DNA from: Deltaproteobacteria bacterium
GTDB lineage: Bacteria; Myxococcota_A; Polyangia; Polyangiales; Ga0077539
Reading direction: 5' to 3'
Length of the DNA: 64,000 bases
Assembly: GCA_030694465.1 (NCBI GenBank)
Contig: JAUXYJ010000055.1
Span: forward strand, 202,413-266,412
Position numbers and translations under genes: made by a program. Shown here in pieces: positions 9,662-18,337 of the stretch (position 1 is the first letter of the stretch; every line of letters starts with the position of its first letter). The notes under the pieces are model-generated. The model ran no database searches, was not told the DNA's origin, and saw only the letters and a list, made by a program, of their open reading frames with translations.

Positions 9662-12492
9662 GATGCACCTCCATGGTCTGGCTCTGGGTCTGCGAAAGGG
9701 AGCCCTTCGCTCTCGAGCTGATCGCCTGTTTGCAGCAGCAGTGACACGCCCTGGCTGTCGACCGCGAGGTCCTCGCGTAGCGCACCACGGCGGATCCACG
9801 CATGACGAATCCGCATGCGATTTTGCAGGTCGATATGTTGCACAAGCGTCGTTGCAGTTCGACCGGTTTGACTGCGCGCGACCAGCATGGTGCCGTCCCA
9901 AGCCGCGGCGAGGCTCCAGCGGTTGGCGTGAGGATCAAGCCAGCGACCGATCTGGCGCACCATGCCAGAGCGAAGATCAATCTCAAGCCAACGGATCCAA
10001 GGTGTTCGTGGTGTCTCGCGATCCAACACGTGCATCGAGCCCTCGGCCGTGTTGAGCGTCGCGGCTTCGACGAGGGTGGGCAGCGCTTTGCCATGAAGCG
10101 CGAGGTCACGTCGGAGGAGCGTGACCGGATCGATCACGACGATCTCTGTCGAGGGCTCACCGTTGGAGCTGCCCACAAAGTACACACCTCGCAGACCGGC
10201 CACCGTGGTGTAGAGCGCCCGGACTGAGGGGCTGCGAGTTGGAGACCTTCGCGCCACGCGCTGCAGCGAATCTTGCGACGGATCGATGCGTTGGGTCAGC
10301 TGTCCGTCACGCACATCAAGACGTGCCGCGAGCTCGAACGAGCCCTCGATACGGATCGCAACGAGCGCTGGGGCATCGGTTGTCGCGCGTGCCGGAGAGT
10401 CTTGCGGCGCGATCCAGCGAAGCGACGAATCCCGTAGGAGGGCCGCGACAGAGGCGTCGGTCTGGCTCGAAAAATCGATGTCTCCGGTGGCGAGATGCAC
10501 TCCGATGTGCGTCGCATCGACTGCAAGTCTAGGCAGCGGAAAAGTCCCTTCGCACACTGGACAAAGGGGCTCAGGCACACGCCAAAACACCCGAGGCGAG
10601 ATGAGATCTCGCAAGATCACGCGAGAGATCAACGAGGGCGATTGCACAAAGGTGCCAGAGAGGTAGTGGCTGCGAAGCGAATACAAGAAGGGTGTGCTTT
10701 CAACGTCGCGAATCCCCGGATCATCAAATTCTACCGTCGCCATGTGCGTCCAAAAGACCCCGCGTAGCGTGCCTAATGGATCAATGGAGGTTGGAGGCGC
10801 ATCGGGGATTGGCTGCACAAATCGCCGCACATCCGCGATGAGATTCCAAAACACTTGTGCGTTGCGAGGTGAGCCATTTCGCACGAGCGGGCCCATTCGG
10901 AGCCTCACGGGAATCTCGCGCACACCGCTGGGCGCGGTCGGGTCCGTAGTCGTACATGCGCCCCCCGAGAGACACATTTGGATCTGGCTCCAACCCACCA
11001 ACGGAAAGCCAGCTGTCAGCAACTTGCTTGCGTTGAACTCGTCACGCCCGGTGACAATAGGATTGCCCAGTCGACAACGAAATATTTCGTTGATTGAGCA
11101 AGCTCTGCGCGAAATCGCCGTGTTTATTGCGTTGTCACACCGACAGAAACGATAAGCCGGGAGCGCATGCCCTGGGATGATCGCAGTGCCTTCGCTTGCC
11201 ACAACGCGGGTGGTCAACGCGACATTGGTGCCGAGCGTCGCCGAACCGAGCTGTTGAGAGCGGTTCGCACGATCCGAGCGCGGGACGGGCACGGGGTCGC
11301 AAGTGTCGCCAAACTGCCGCTGTTCGTGTGAGATTTCGGCGTCTTCGTTGCTGTTCTCGTTGTCTGGACTTCGCAGTCCCGCGCAGAGATCGCATGCGTC
11401 GCCAATACCGTCCCCATCCGAGTCAAGCTGGCTCAAATTGGGCACCTCGGGACAGTTGTCGCGTCCGTTTCCGTTGGTTGAGATTCCGTCGCAATCGGGA
11501 TCTTCTTCGTCCACTGCACAGCCCTGCGTTCCGCGGACACAGCAGCTGGGGTTGATGCGGTCGCGGGCACCCAGTAAAACGTTTGGATCGCCGTTGCGGG
11601 ACGGATCTGCGATTTGCATCACGAAGGCGCCGTTGCTTGTGGGAGTGCCGTCGTTCTCAAGGGTCGCATCGCGAGTGCGACCGTCGTTGCTCACGACCGA
11701 GTGCACGCCCAGAAGCCTCCGTTGCCCCTCGATACGGGCCAGCGTGGCCCCTCCCGAGTCACCCGTTGTCCCGCGTTGGCTCGGGTTGCCGAAAATCACA
11801 TCGTACGAGCGCAGAACCTCACCACGACTGCCGAGCTGCTCGACACCCTCTACAGTGGCCTCTGCACGTCGCCGATTGTTGATCACCCGAAGGTTCGGAT
11901 TAGCGCTCGCTAGGCCCCAGCCAACGTACTCAACAGCCACGCCACGCCACGCGGACGGAGACCACGGCAGGCCTGATGGGCCTGTGAGAATCGGCGCGAT
12001 AGGATTGAGCTGCACGTCCGTGGGATTTTCAGCCACGTCGCGCGAGAGGCTTCGGTCCAATTCAAGAATTGCGAGGTCGTGATAGGGCTGGAGTGATCCG
12101 AAGTCTGCAAGCTCACCGCACCCGCGAACAAACTCTCCCACGCGTCCAGGTTCGCGCGAGCGCATCGCCTGGGGATGCACCCAACATCGTCGTGCGAGGG
12201 CTCGCCGGTCGGCTAAACGGGGCGGCTCGTTGAACGAAGTCTCGGGGTCCCCAGCGTTCAGGATCTCAAGCAGGACCGCATTTGAACCCAGGCGAGTCTC
12301 CACGGTCACGCAGTGCGCTGCAGTGAGCACCAAGCGAGGTGAAATCAGCGTCCCCGAGCACTGCCCCACCGCCGGTCCCTGCCGCAGTCGAACGCGAACC
12401 ACCGCAGTGTTCACCGCATCGATCGAAGCCCCCTGCTCGGTTAGCAGGTTCTCACTTCGGACACCCACAGCACCCTCTGGCGAGCACGCCAT
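9643..12492 (-). CDS. Trypsin-like (S1) serine protease-domain lipoprotein with thrombospondin type-3-like calcium-binding repeat
   Basis: LISPRLVLTAAHCV, YHDLAILELDRSL, GTTGDSGGATL give the catalytic H/D/S; DPDCDGISTNGNGRDNCPEVPNLSQLDSDGDGIGDACD. Sequence upstream of the ORF start (ARPAIGLWTLLLMACS) completes a lipoprotein signal peptide. Confidence 0.8.
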   Translation of the reverse strand: MACSPEGAVGVRSENLLTEQGASIDAVNTAVVRVRLRQGPAVGQCSGTLISPRLVLTAAHCVTVETRLGSNAVLLEILNAGDPETSFNEPPRLADRRALARRCWVHPQAMRSREPGRVGEFVRGCGELADFGSLQPYHDLAILELDRSLSRDVAENPTDVQLNPIAPILTGPSGLPWSPSAWRGVAVEYVGWGLASANPNLRVINNRRRAEATVEGVEQLGSRGEVLRSYDVIFGNPSQRGTTGDSGGATLARIEGQRRLLGVHSVVSNDGRTRDATLENDGTPTSNGAFVMQIADPSRNGDPNVLLGARDRINPSCCVRGTQGCAVDEEDPDCDGISTNGNGRDNCPEVPNLSQLDSDGDGIGDACDLCAGLRSPDNENSNEDAEISHEQRQFGDTCDPVPVPRSDRANRSQQLGSATLGTNVALTTRVVASEGTAIIPGHALPAYRFCRCDNAINTAISRRACSINEIFRCRLGNPIVTGRDEFNASKLLTAGFPLVGWSQIQMCLSGGACTTTDPTAPSGVREIPVRLRMGPLVRNGSPRNAQVFWNLIADVRRFVQPIPDAPPTSIDPLGTLRGVFWTHMATVEFDDPGIRDVESTPFLYSLRSHYLSGTFVQSPSLISRVILRDLISPRVFWRVPEPLCPVCEGTFPLPRLAVDATHIGVHLATGDIDFSSQTDASVAALLRDSSLRWIAPQDSPARATTDAPALVAIRIEGSFELAARLDVRDGQLTQRIDPSQDSLQRVARRSPTRSPSVRALYTTVAGLRGVYFVGSSNGEPSTEIVVIDPVTLLRRDLALHGKALPTLVEAATLNTAEGSMHVLDRETPRTPWIRWLEIDLRSGMVRQIGRWLDPHANRWSLAAAWDGTMLVARSQTGRTATTLVQHIDLQNRMRIRHAWIRRGALREDLAVDSQGVSLLLQTGDQLESEGLPFADPEPDHGGASCRFDD

Positions 12493-12528
12493 CAGCAGCA
12501 GCGTCCAAAGACCGATCGCTGGACGAGC

Positions 12529-12548
12529 TTGACTTGACTTGACTTGAC
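12529..12548. repeat. (TTGAC)x4 pentanucleotide tandem repeat (GTCAA on the coding strand)
   Basis: gagc TTGAC TTGAC TTGAC TTGAC gcc read directly. Confidence 0.95.
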
Positions 12549-12751
12549 GCCTCTTCGAGCGTCGAAACCAATGGGCTGCATACCTCTCATCAATCCCCTA
12601 CTTTCGTGTGTTGCGAGCGGGCATCGGGCAGGGTTTCAACTTGAGAAACCGTGTTGATCCAATTGGCAACGCTTGATCGCACCATGGGCGATAACTGATT
12701 GTCAAAGCGACCAGACGGGACACTGCCTTCTCGGACTGATCAACGCGCGCC

Positions 12752-12858
12752 AAGAGCTCGATCGTGGTCCCGAGCTTCAGGGTCGCCGAGATGACCGTCG
12801 CGGGGAGCTGAGCGAGGGGTGTACCCGGCGACGTCGCCGGGTCTCTACCTGGGCGGGA
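12752..12858. repeat. Duplicated segment copy 2: TldE C-terminal fragment plus palindrome
   Basis: Same 64 bp then one indel and one substitution before the shared palindrome. Confidence 0.95.
12823..12842. repeat. Interspersed palindrome ACCCGGCGACGTCGCCGGGT
   Basis: Perfect 20-bp palindrome 2 bp past the VanY-like stop. Confidence 0.95.
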
Positions 12859-14500
12859 GAGCGTCGTTGGGACTCGCGGCGCGCTGCGCTCGCTGTCGCT
12901 CTCGGCGGTAGCGATCTCGGTGCGCGACCACGCATGCGAGCGCGAGCCCCGCTGTCAGGGCACTGGTGCGTGTGTGTGCTTGAGGCATGGCGCTCACGCG
13001 ACAACCGCAGCCAGCCTCGCTGATAGCGGGTCGACTGCCATCTGCCATCGCGTCGTTTCTCTGTGAAATCACAGACGAATCTTCAGTGGTCCCTGCATCG
13101 GTTCCGGCGTCTGGGTCTTCTGCGGGCGGCTCTTCTTCGGGGGGGATCTCTTCGACGTCGTCCCCACCATCGCCACCATCGCCACCATCGTTTGCGCTCG
13201 CGTCGGCCGCGCCTGCGTCTCGAGACCCCGCGACACACAGAGGCGAGCCCCCTACGTCGCCACAGATTTGCCCCGCGGGGCAGGCTCGAAGGTTGCTTAG
13301 CGTGCCCACCGCGGTGCAGCTCGCGCGGCGCCCGTCGGGAAGGCAAATCTCGTGTGCGCTTGGCCGCTCTCGCGCGTTCGCTACGCAAAACACAGAGACA
13401 CACCGGGGCGCGGTGGTCCCCGCGGTCGAGCAATAGTGCGCAAACGCGCCGCAGTCATCCGCGCGGCTGATGGCGCCGTTGTAGCAGTGCGCGATGTAGC
13501 GATCGTCGACGCAGATCGTGGGCGTGCCTGTGGTCGGACACACCCTCGGCGCGCAGTGTGCTGTGCCGCCGGTCATGCTGCACGCTTGCCCGCTTGGGCA
13601 GTCGCTGGTCGTGGGCTGTCCATTGCGGTCGCAGTGGAGCATCTTGCCGCCCGAGATCCAGCAGCCGTTGTGTGCCTCGGGGACATCGCGCGCGTTGTCG
13701 ACGCAGAAGATCGAGACGCAGTGCGCGTCGGTGCGCGCTCGCCCCGCGGTCGAACAATACGCAGCAAATGCCCCGCAATCCGCAGGAGTCGCGGCTCCGT
13801 TGCGGCACGTCGCGAGCGTGCGCTCGTTGATGCACACCGAGGCAGCGCCGGTCGCGGGACAGGTGCCAAACACACACCGAACACCCATCGTGTCGTTGAC
13901 ACAGCGCGCGCCGTACGAGCCACATTCGCCGCGTCGGCACGCGCTGTCGATGAGCGTGTCGCCGTCTTCGCAGCGCGGGGTACATGTCACCGCGCCACGA
14001 AACTCCCAGTGCCAAATCTCAGACGGAACCGTGCGGATAAAACCGTAGCGACCGCCGTTGCTCGTGAGCCACGCATACACGCCACCGGAGCTTGTATTGA
14101 GATCCAGCGCGAGGCCGCTCTGGTGGTTGGAGTAGCCGGGGCGCGCGGCGAGGTTTCCGGTGCCTGCGAGGTATCTTCGATAGAGCTCTTGCTGCTCGGC
14201 CATCGTGCGAAATCCGCTGACGATCGAGATCGAGACCCCTGCAGAACGTGCGGCGGATTGCATGCGAAGGTACGCCTCGGCGGTGTGCACTTCGACCGGC
14301 CTGCCGTCGACACGCGCGACACAAATCGTCCGCGGGACACCCGACACGTACCCTTGTGCGCTGGTGCAGCTCAGCAGATTGAGCACCGAGGTGCCCACGG
14401 TGGGATCGGCCTCGTCGACCGGCGCGCAGCCCGCGACCGTGAGCAGCGCGAGGACCCCATATCGCGAAACGAGCAGCCAATTGTCAGCGAATCGAAGCAT
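12845..14500 (-). CDS. D-alanyl-D-alanine carboxypeptidase family (M15, VanY-like) lipoprotein with Cys-rich modules and MYXO-CTERM-like C-terminus
   Basis: SNHQSGLALDLNTS...SEIWHWEFRG M15 motifs; repeated Cys-rich segments; C-terminal GCGCRVS + hydrophobic stretch + RDRYRRERQR. Confidence 0.8.
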   Translation of the reverse strand: MLRFADNWLLVSRYGVLALLTVAGCAPVDEADPTVGTSVLNLLSCTSAQGYVSGVPRTICVARVDGRPVEVHTAEAYLRMQSAARSAGVSISIVSGFRTMAEQQELYRRYLAGTGNLAARPGYSNHQSGLALDLNTSSGGVYAWLTSNGGRYGFIRTVPSEIWHWEFRGAVTCTPRCEDGDTLIDSACRRGECGSYGARCVNDTMGVRCVFGTCPATGAASVCINERTLATCRNGAATPADCGAFAAYCSTAGRARTDAHCVSIFCVDNARDVPEAHNGCWISGGKMLHCDRNGQPTTSDCPSGQACSMTGGTAHCAPRVCPTTGTPTICVDDRYIAHCYNGAISRADDCGAFAHYCSTAGTTAPRCVSVFCVANARERPSAHEICLPDGRRASCTAVGTLSNLRACPAGQICGDVGGSPLCVAGSRDAGAADASANDGGDGGDGGDDVEEIPPEEEPPAEDPDAGTDAGTTEDSSVISQRNDAMADGSRPAISEAGCGCRVSAMPQAHTRTSALTAGLALACVVAHRDRYRRERQRAQRAASPNDALPPR

Positions 14501-14819
14501 CGGGTCACTCCTTGGTGCCTCTTGGCACAATGCACACGAGGCAATGGGCGTACTCGGTGTGGGCGCGTCGAGACCGCGCAAATGGGGTACACGGCCAGCC
14601 GCAGAATCTTCTCGGTTTGCGAACCGGTTCACAAGCTCGCGCGAGATATCCGTTTAAGAATCCAGGGAGTTCTTGTGAGCACTTGCGCAGAGTGACCCAC
14701 CGGAGTGCGTGACTTGATGGGGAGAGGTCCTCGCTCTGATCCCCCGGTGGCCTCGCGGCGCCGTTGTACGTGTGCCCGCAAACGAGGGGCAAGAGCACAC
14801 CGAGCATTCTCCCGGTTGC

Positions 14820-14839
14820 ACCCGGCGACGTCGCCGGGT
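14820..14839. repeat. Interspersed palindrome ACCCGGCGACGTCGCCGGGT
   Basis: Perfect 20-bp palindrome just past the O-methyltransferase stop. Confidence 0.95.
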
Positions 14840-14846
14840 CGGGCTC

Positions 14847-15548
14847 TCACCGCCGCACGCCCACGGCCAGACCCTCGTTGGTCGGGATCATGGACGCTTT
14901 AAACCGCGTGTCTCTCCCGAGCTTCTCGAGGGTCTCGCGGATGGCGAGCACTTCGGCCGGCCGTGGGGCCTTGTCGGGGTCACGCAGGTGGCCCCACGCG
15001 AAGGCGTTATCGAACGCGACGATGCCACCCGTGGTGAGGTTTTTGGCTGCCCATTCGAGGTAGCGCGGGTAGTTCTCTTTGTCTGCGTCGACGAAGACAA
15101 AGTCCACCGGGGTGAGCACGTTCTCGAGGAGGTCGAGGGCAGGGCCCACGTGCATCGCGAGGGTGATCGGTGGGCACGCGCGGGTGAGATGCTCGAGCGC
15201 GAAGTGCGCGCGGTCTACGTCGAGCTCCATGCAATCGAGCAGGGCGCCGGGCTCAAGCGCGCGGGCGATCCACAGGGCCGAGTAGCCACCGAGGGTCCCG
15301 ATCTCGACCGCACGTCTTGCGCGGGTCGCGCGCACGAGGGTCGACAAGATCTGCCCATCCATTGGCGTGATCGCGATGGGCGGAAACCCGAGCTTCTTGC
15401 TTCCGTCACGGATCGCGATCAGGTGCTCGTCTTCGGGCCCGAAGAGCGCAACGCAAAACTGCTCCATCGCGTCGTCAAAGTACCGCGTGTCTTTCACGGT
15501 AAACGGGCTCGGCGGCTTGGACTTGGGGCGCGGGATCTGTGTGCTCAC
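14847..15548 (-). CDS. SAM-dependent O-methyltransferase (class I, CCoAOMT-like)
   Basis: AVEIGTLGGYSALWIARAL, VDFVFVDADKENYPRYLEWA, GGIVAFDNAFAWG. Confidence 0.9.
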   Translation of the reverse strand: MSTQIPRPKSKPPSPFTVKDTRYFDDAMEQFCVALFGPEDEHLIAIRDGSKKLGFPPIAITPMDGQILSTLVRATRARRAVEIGTLGGYSALWIARALEPGALLDCMELDVDRAHFALEHLTRACPPITLAMHVGPALDLLENVLTPVDFVFVDADKENYPRYLEWAAKNLTTGGIVAFDNAFAWGHLRDPDKAPRPAEVLAIRETLEKLGRDTRFKASMIPTNEGLAVGVRR

Positions 15549-15663
15549 GGCAAATGCTCCATCGGTTCGGCAGTGGCGTATCCCACACGCAAGCTTCGCA
15601 TGGATGCCACGCGTGTTCGCTCGCAATCTCTCGCGCAAAGTGCAGTATGTTCGGCGCAGCGCA

Positions 15664-16452
15664 ATGCTCTTAGCGATGGACGTCGGCAACACCAACACGG
15701 TCTTTGGGATCTACCGCGGCGCGCAGCTCATCAAGCATTTTCGCATTGAATCTGTACGCACAAAGACCGCCGACGAGTACGGCGTCCTGGTCGAAAACCT
15801 CTTGTCGCGCTTGTCACTCGCGGGCGACGAAGTGAGCGCCGCGATCGTAGCGAGCACTGTTCCTTCGCTGGGCGAGACCTTCGTGCGGATGTTGCGCACG
15901 TACTTCGAAATTGAGCCCGTCGTGGTAGGCCCTGGGTTGCGCACCGGGATGCCCATTTTGTACGAGCCACCGCGCGACGTGGGCCCGGACCGAATCGTCA
16001 ACGCGGTCGCAGCGTTTGAGCGCCTACAGTCTGCGTGCATCGTGGTGGACTTTGGCACCGCGACCACCTTCGACGTGGTCAGTCCGCGAGGAGAATTCCT
16101 CGGTGGAATCATCGCTCCGGGGCTCCAGGTCGCCGCCGAGGCGCTCTTTACGCGTGCGGCCAAGCTGCCCCGCGTCGAGCTCGCCTGCCCTCCCAAGACC
16201 CTCGGCAAAAACACCGTCCACGCCATGCAGAGCGGGCTGGTCTACGGCCACGCCGCCCTCGTCGATGGGCTCGTCACACGCCTCATGCGCGAGGTGAGCT
16301 TTGACCCCATCCGCGTGATCGCGACGGGGGGCTACGCGCAGCTCATCGCGCCCTTGTCCGAGCGCATCGAGTCCGTCGATGTGTGGCTCACGCTCGATGG
16401 CCTACGGATCTTGTACGAGCGCAACCGCGGCGGACACGACGGCGCGCGATGA
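15664..16452 (+). CDS. coaX: Type III pantothenate kinase
   Basis: MLLAMDVGNTNTVFGIY, PPRDVGPDRIVNAVAAF, VVDFGTATTFDVVS...GGIIAPG. Confidence 0.93.
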   Translation: MLLAMDVGNTNTVFGIYRGAQLIKHFRIESVRTKTADEYGVLVENLLSRLSLAGDEVSAAIVASTVPSLGETFVRMLRTYFEIEPVVVGPGLRTGMPILYEPPRDVGPDRIVNAVAAFERLQSACIVVDFGTATTFDVVSPRGEFLGGIIAPGLQVAAEALFTRAAKLPRVELACPPKTLGKNTVHAMQSGLVYGHAALVDGLVTRLMREVSFDPIRVIATGGYAQLIAPLSERIESVDVWLTLDGLRILYERNRGGHDGAR

Positions 16453-17432
16453 CGCACTCTGCCAAGTGGCCGTGGCGGTTGTCCGCCCTCGCGCTGCTCA
16501 CGGTGCTGTGTTTTGGCTTCGCGTTGCGCGTGGGCGCGGCCTCACTCGATTGGTCCATCGCCCTGCGCGATGCCTCGTCAGTCCATCGCGCCGTGATGCA
16601 AGCGCGTGGGGCGAGGGTGATCTTGGGAGCGCTCACGGGCGCGAGCCTCGCGGCGGCTGGGTGTGCCTTTCAAGCGCTCTTGCGCAACCCCCTGGGAGAC
16701 CCGTTTGCGCTGGGCGTCTCGGGGGGCGCAGCGTTGGGCGCGACCGTGGTTGTCTTAGTGGGCGCGACCGCTCCCTTCTGGCTGCCATTGGGGGCCTTTG
16801 TGGGGGCTCTAGGCGCTGCCCTCGCGGTGGTACTCCTCGCGCGTCTGGGCGGCTCCATGGACGCCCGGGGGATGCTCTTGGCGGGGGTCGTGCTTAACAC
16901 CGCGACGAGCGCGATGCTCTCGCTCTTGCGCAGCGCGCTGCCCGGTGGTCGCGCCGAGCGCACGCTGTCGCTCTTGCTCGGGACCATCGGCGAAGAGTCC
17001 ATGGGCACGGTCGCGCTGGTCGCGGGTTTTGCGATCCCCGGATGGATCGCCCTGATGATTCTCTCGAAATCCATGAACCTGTTGTCCCTCGGTGCAGACA
17101 GCGCCGCGTCGCTCGGGCTCTCAGTGCGCCGCGCAGAGCTCTGGCTCTTCGCGGTGGGCTCGCTCGTGGTGGGCGCGGTCGTGAGTGTGTGCGGCCTCGT
17201 GCCCTTTGTGGGGCTGGTGGCGCCGCACTACGCCCGCGCGTGGGTGGGCGGAGACCACCGCGTGCTCTTGCCCGCGAGCGCTCTGGTAGGCGCTTCGCTC
17301 GTGCTCGTCGCGGACGCGGGCGCGCGAGGGGCGTACGCGCTGCTCGGGACCGAGGTCCCTGTGGGCGCCCTCACGGCGCTTGTCGGGGCACCCTTTTTAC
17401 TCGTCGCATTGCGAGCAAAATCACACACGTAG
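16449..17432 (+). CDS. FecCD/BtuC-type ABC transporter permease
   Basis: GAALAAAGCAFQALLRNPLGDPFALGVSGGAALGA, GLVPFVGLVAPHYAR; ATG overlaps the coaX stop. Confidence 0.88.
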   Translation: MTHSAKWPWRLSALALLTVLCFGFALRVGAASLDWSIALRDASSVHRAVMQARGARVILGALTGASLAAAGCAFQALLRNPLGDPFALGVSGGAALGATVVVLVGATAPFWLPLGAFVGALGAALAVVLLARLGGSMDARGMLLAGVVLNTATSAMLSLLRSALPGGRAERTLSLLLGTIGEESMGTVALVAGFAIPGWIALMILSKSMNLLSLGADSAASLGLSVRRAELWLFAVGSLVVGAVVSVCGLVPFVGLVAPHYARAWVGGDHRVLLPASALVGASLVLVADAGARGAYALLGTEVPVGALTALVGAPFLLVALRAKSHT

Positions 17433-17567
17433 CGGATTTTGTAGATGACCACAGGGTCTTCTTCCGCCGAGCCCTTCCGACCGTGTACCTTGCGCGCGCT
17501 CGGCATGAGTGTGGCTGTCAGACAACACCGACACAGCACTCCTGTCGCACACCGAAAGGGATACCTC

Positions 17568-18290
17568 ATGAAGCACACCTCCATTGCACTGAGCCTCGTG
17601 GCCACTTTGGCCGCCTCGATGATCGCCTGCGGCGGCTCGCAGACCGCAGCGCCTCCGCCTCCTCCGCCCGCAGCAGAGCCCACCTCGGGCAGCACGGCCG
17701 AAGCGACCCCCACGCCCGAAGCGACCCCCACGCCCGAGCCCACGCCTGAGCCCACGCCCACACCGGTCGCGTTTTCGGCCACGGCGGCACAGATCGCTGC
17801 GTGGCAAGCAGCCACGACGACGCTAAACTTCAACGCCCGCGCGAACTTCGGCGGTGGCGCGCTCCGCACGGGATTTACGCCGGATCCCTGGCCCTTTCCC
17901 CTTAGCGCAGGCGGCGGTCGCACCCCCGTGGACGTGGCCTCGCTCAACATCGTTGACGCAGTGAGTGGCGCTGCCTGCACGCGCTCGTTCGTGACCCGCG
18001 CCCCGGACTTTCACTTCACGTTTACCGCAGGCACGGACTTTCCGATGTTGCGCTTTTACGTTGTGACCACCAACGGTGCCGACGCGACCTTGCTCATCAA
18101 CCAGCCCAACACCCAGTGGCGCTGCAACGATGACCATGGCCACGCCGACTGGACCAACCCCTTGATGCCCACCATCGACTTCGCGCACCCCGCGCCCGGT
18201 CGCTACGACATCTGGGTCGGGACCTTCGACGCATCGCGCAGCAACCCCGCGCGCTTGATGGTCACCGAAGTCGACAGCAACCACCCGTGA
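17568..18290 (+). CDS. Putative lipoprotein with Pro/Thr/Glu repeat linker
   Basis: MKHTSIALSLVATLAASMIACGG signal; (P)TPEATPTPE repeats then a globular domain. Confidence 0.65.
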   Translation: MKHTSIALSLVATLAASMIACGGSQTAAPPPPPPAAEPTSGSTAEATPTPEATPTPEPTPEPTPTPVAFSATAAQIAAWQAATTTLNFNARANFGGGALRTGFTPDPWPFPLSAGGGRTPVDVASLNIVDAVSGAACTRSFVTRAPDFHFTFTAGTDFPMLRFYVVTTNGADATLLINQPNTQWRCNDDHGHADWTNPLMPTIDFAHPAPGRYDIWVGTFDASRSNPARLMVTEVDSNHP

Positions 18291-18337
18291 GCCCGTCGCA
18301 AACGGTGCTGCAAATTCTCTGGTAGAACGCGCACTGT

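Noticed and set aside
13157-13190. 9-bp tandem repeat caccatcgc
   Set aside because: Encodes a GDGGDGG linker in the VanY-like protein; ordinary coding low complexity in frame (multiple of 3).
17698-17765. DNA repeat cccacgcccgaagcgac as a regulatory or mobile repeat
   Set aside because: In-frame codons for a PTPEATPTPE linker in a lipoprotein; ordinary low complexity.
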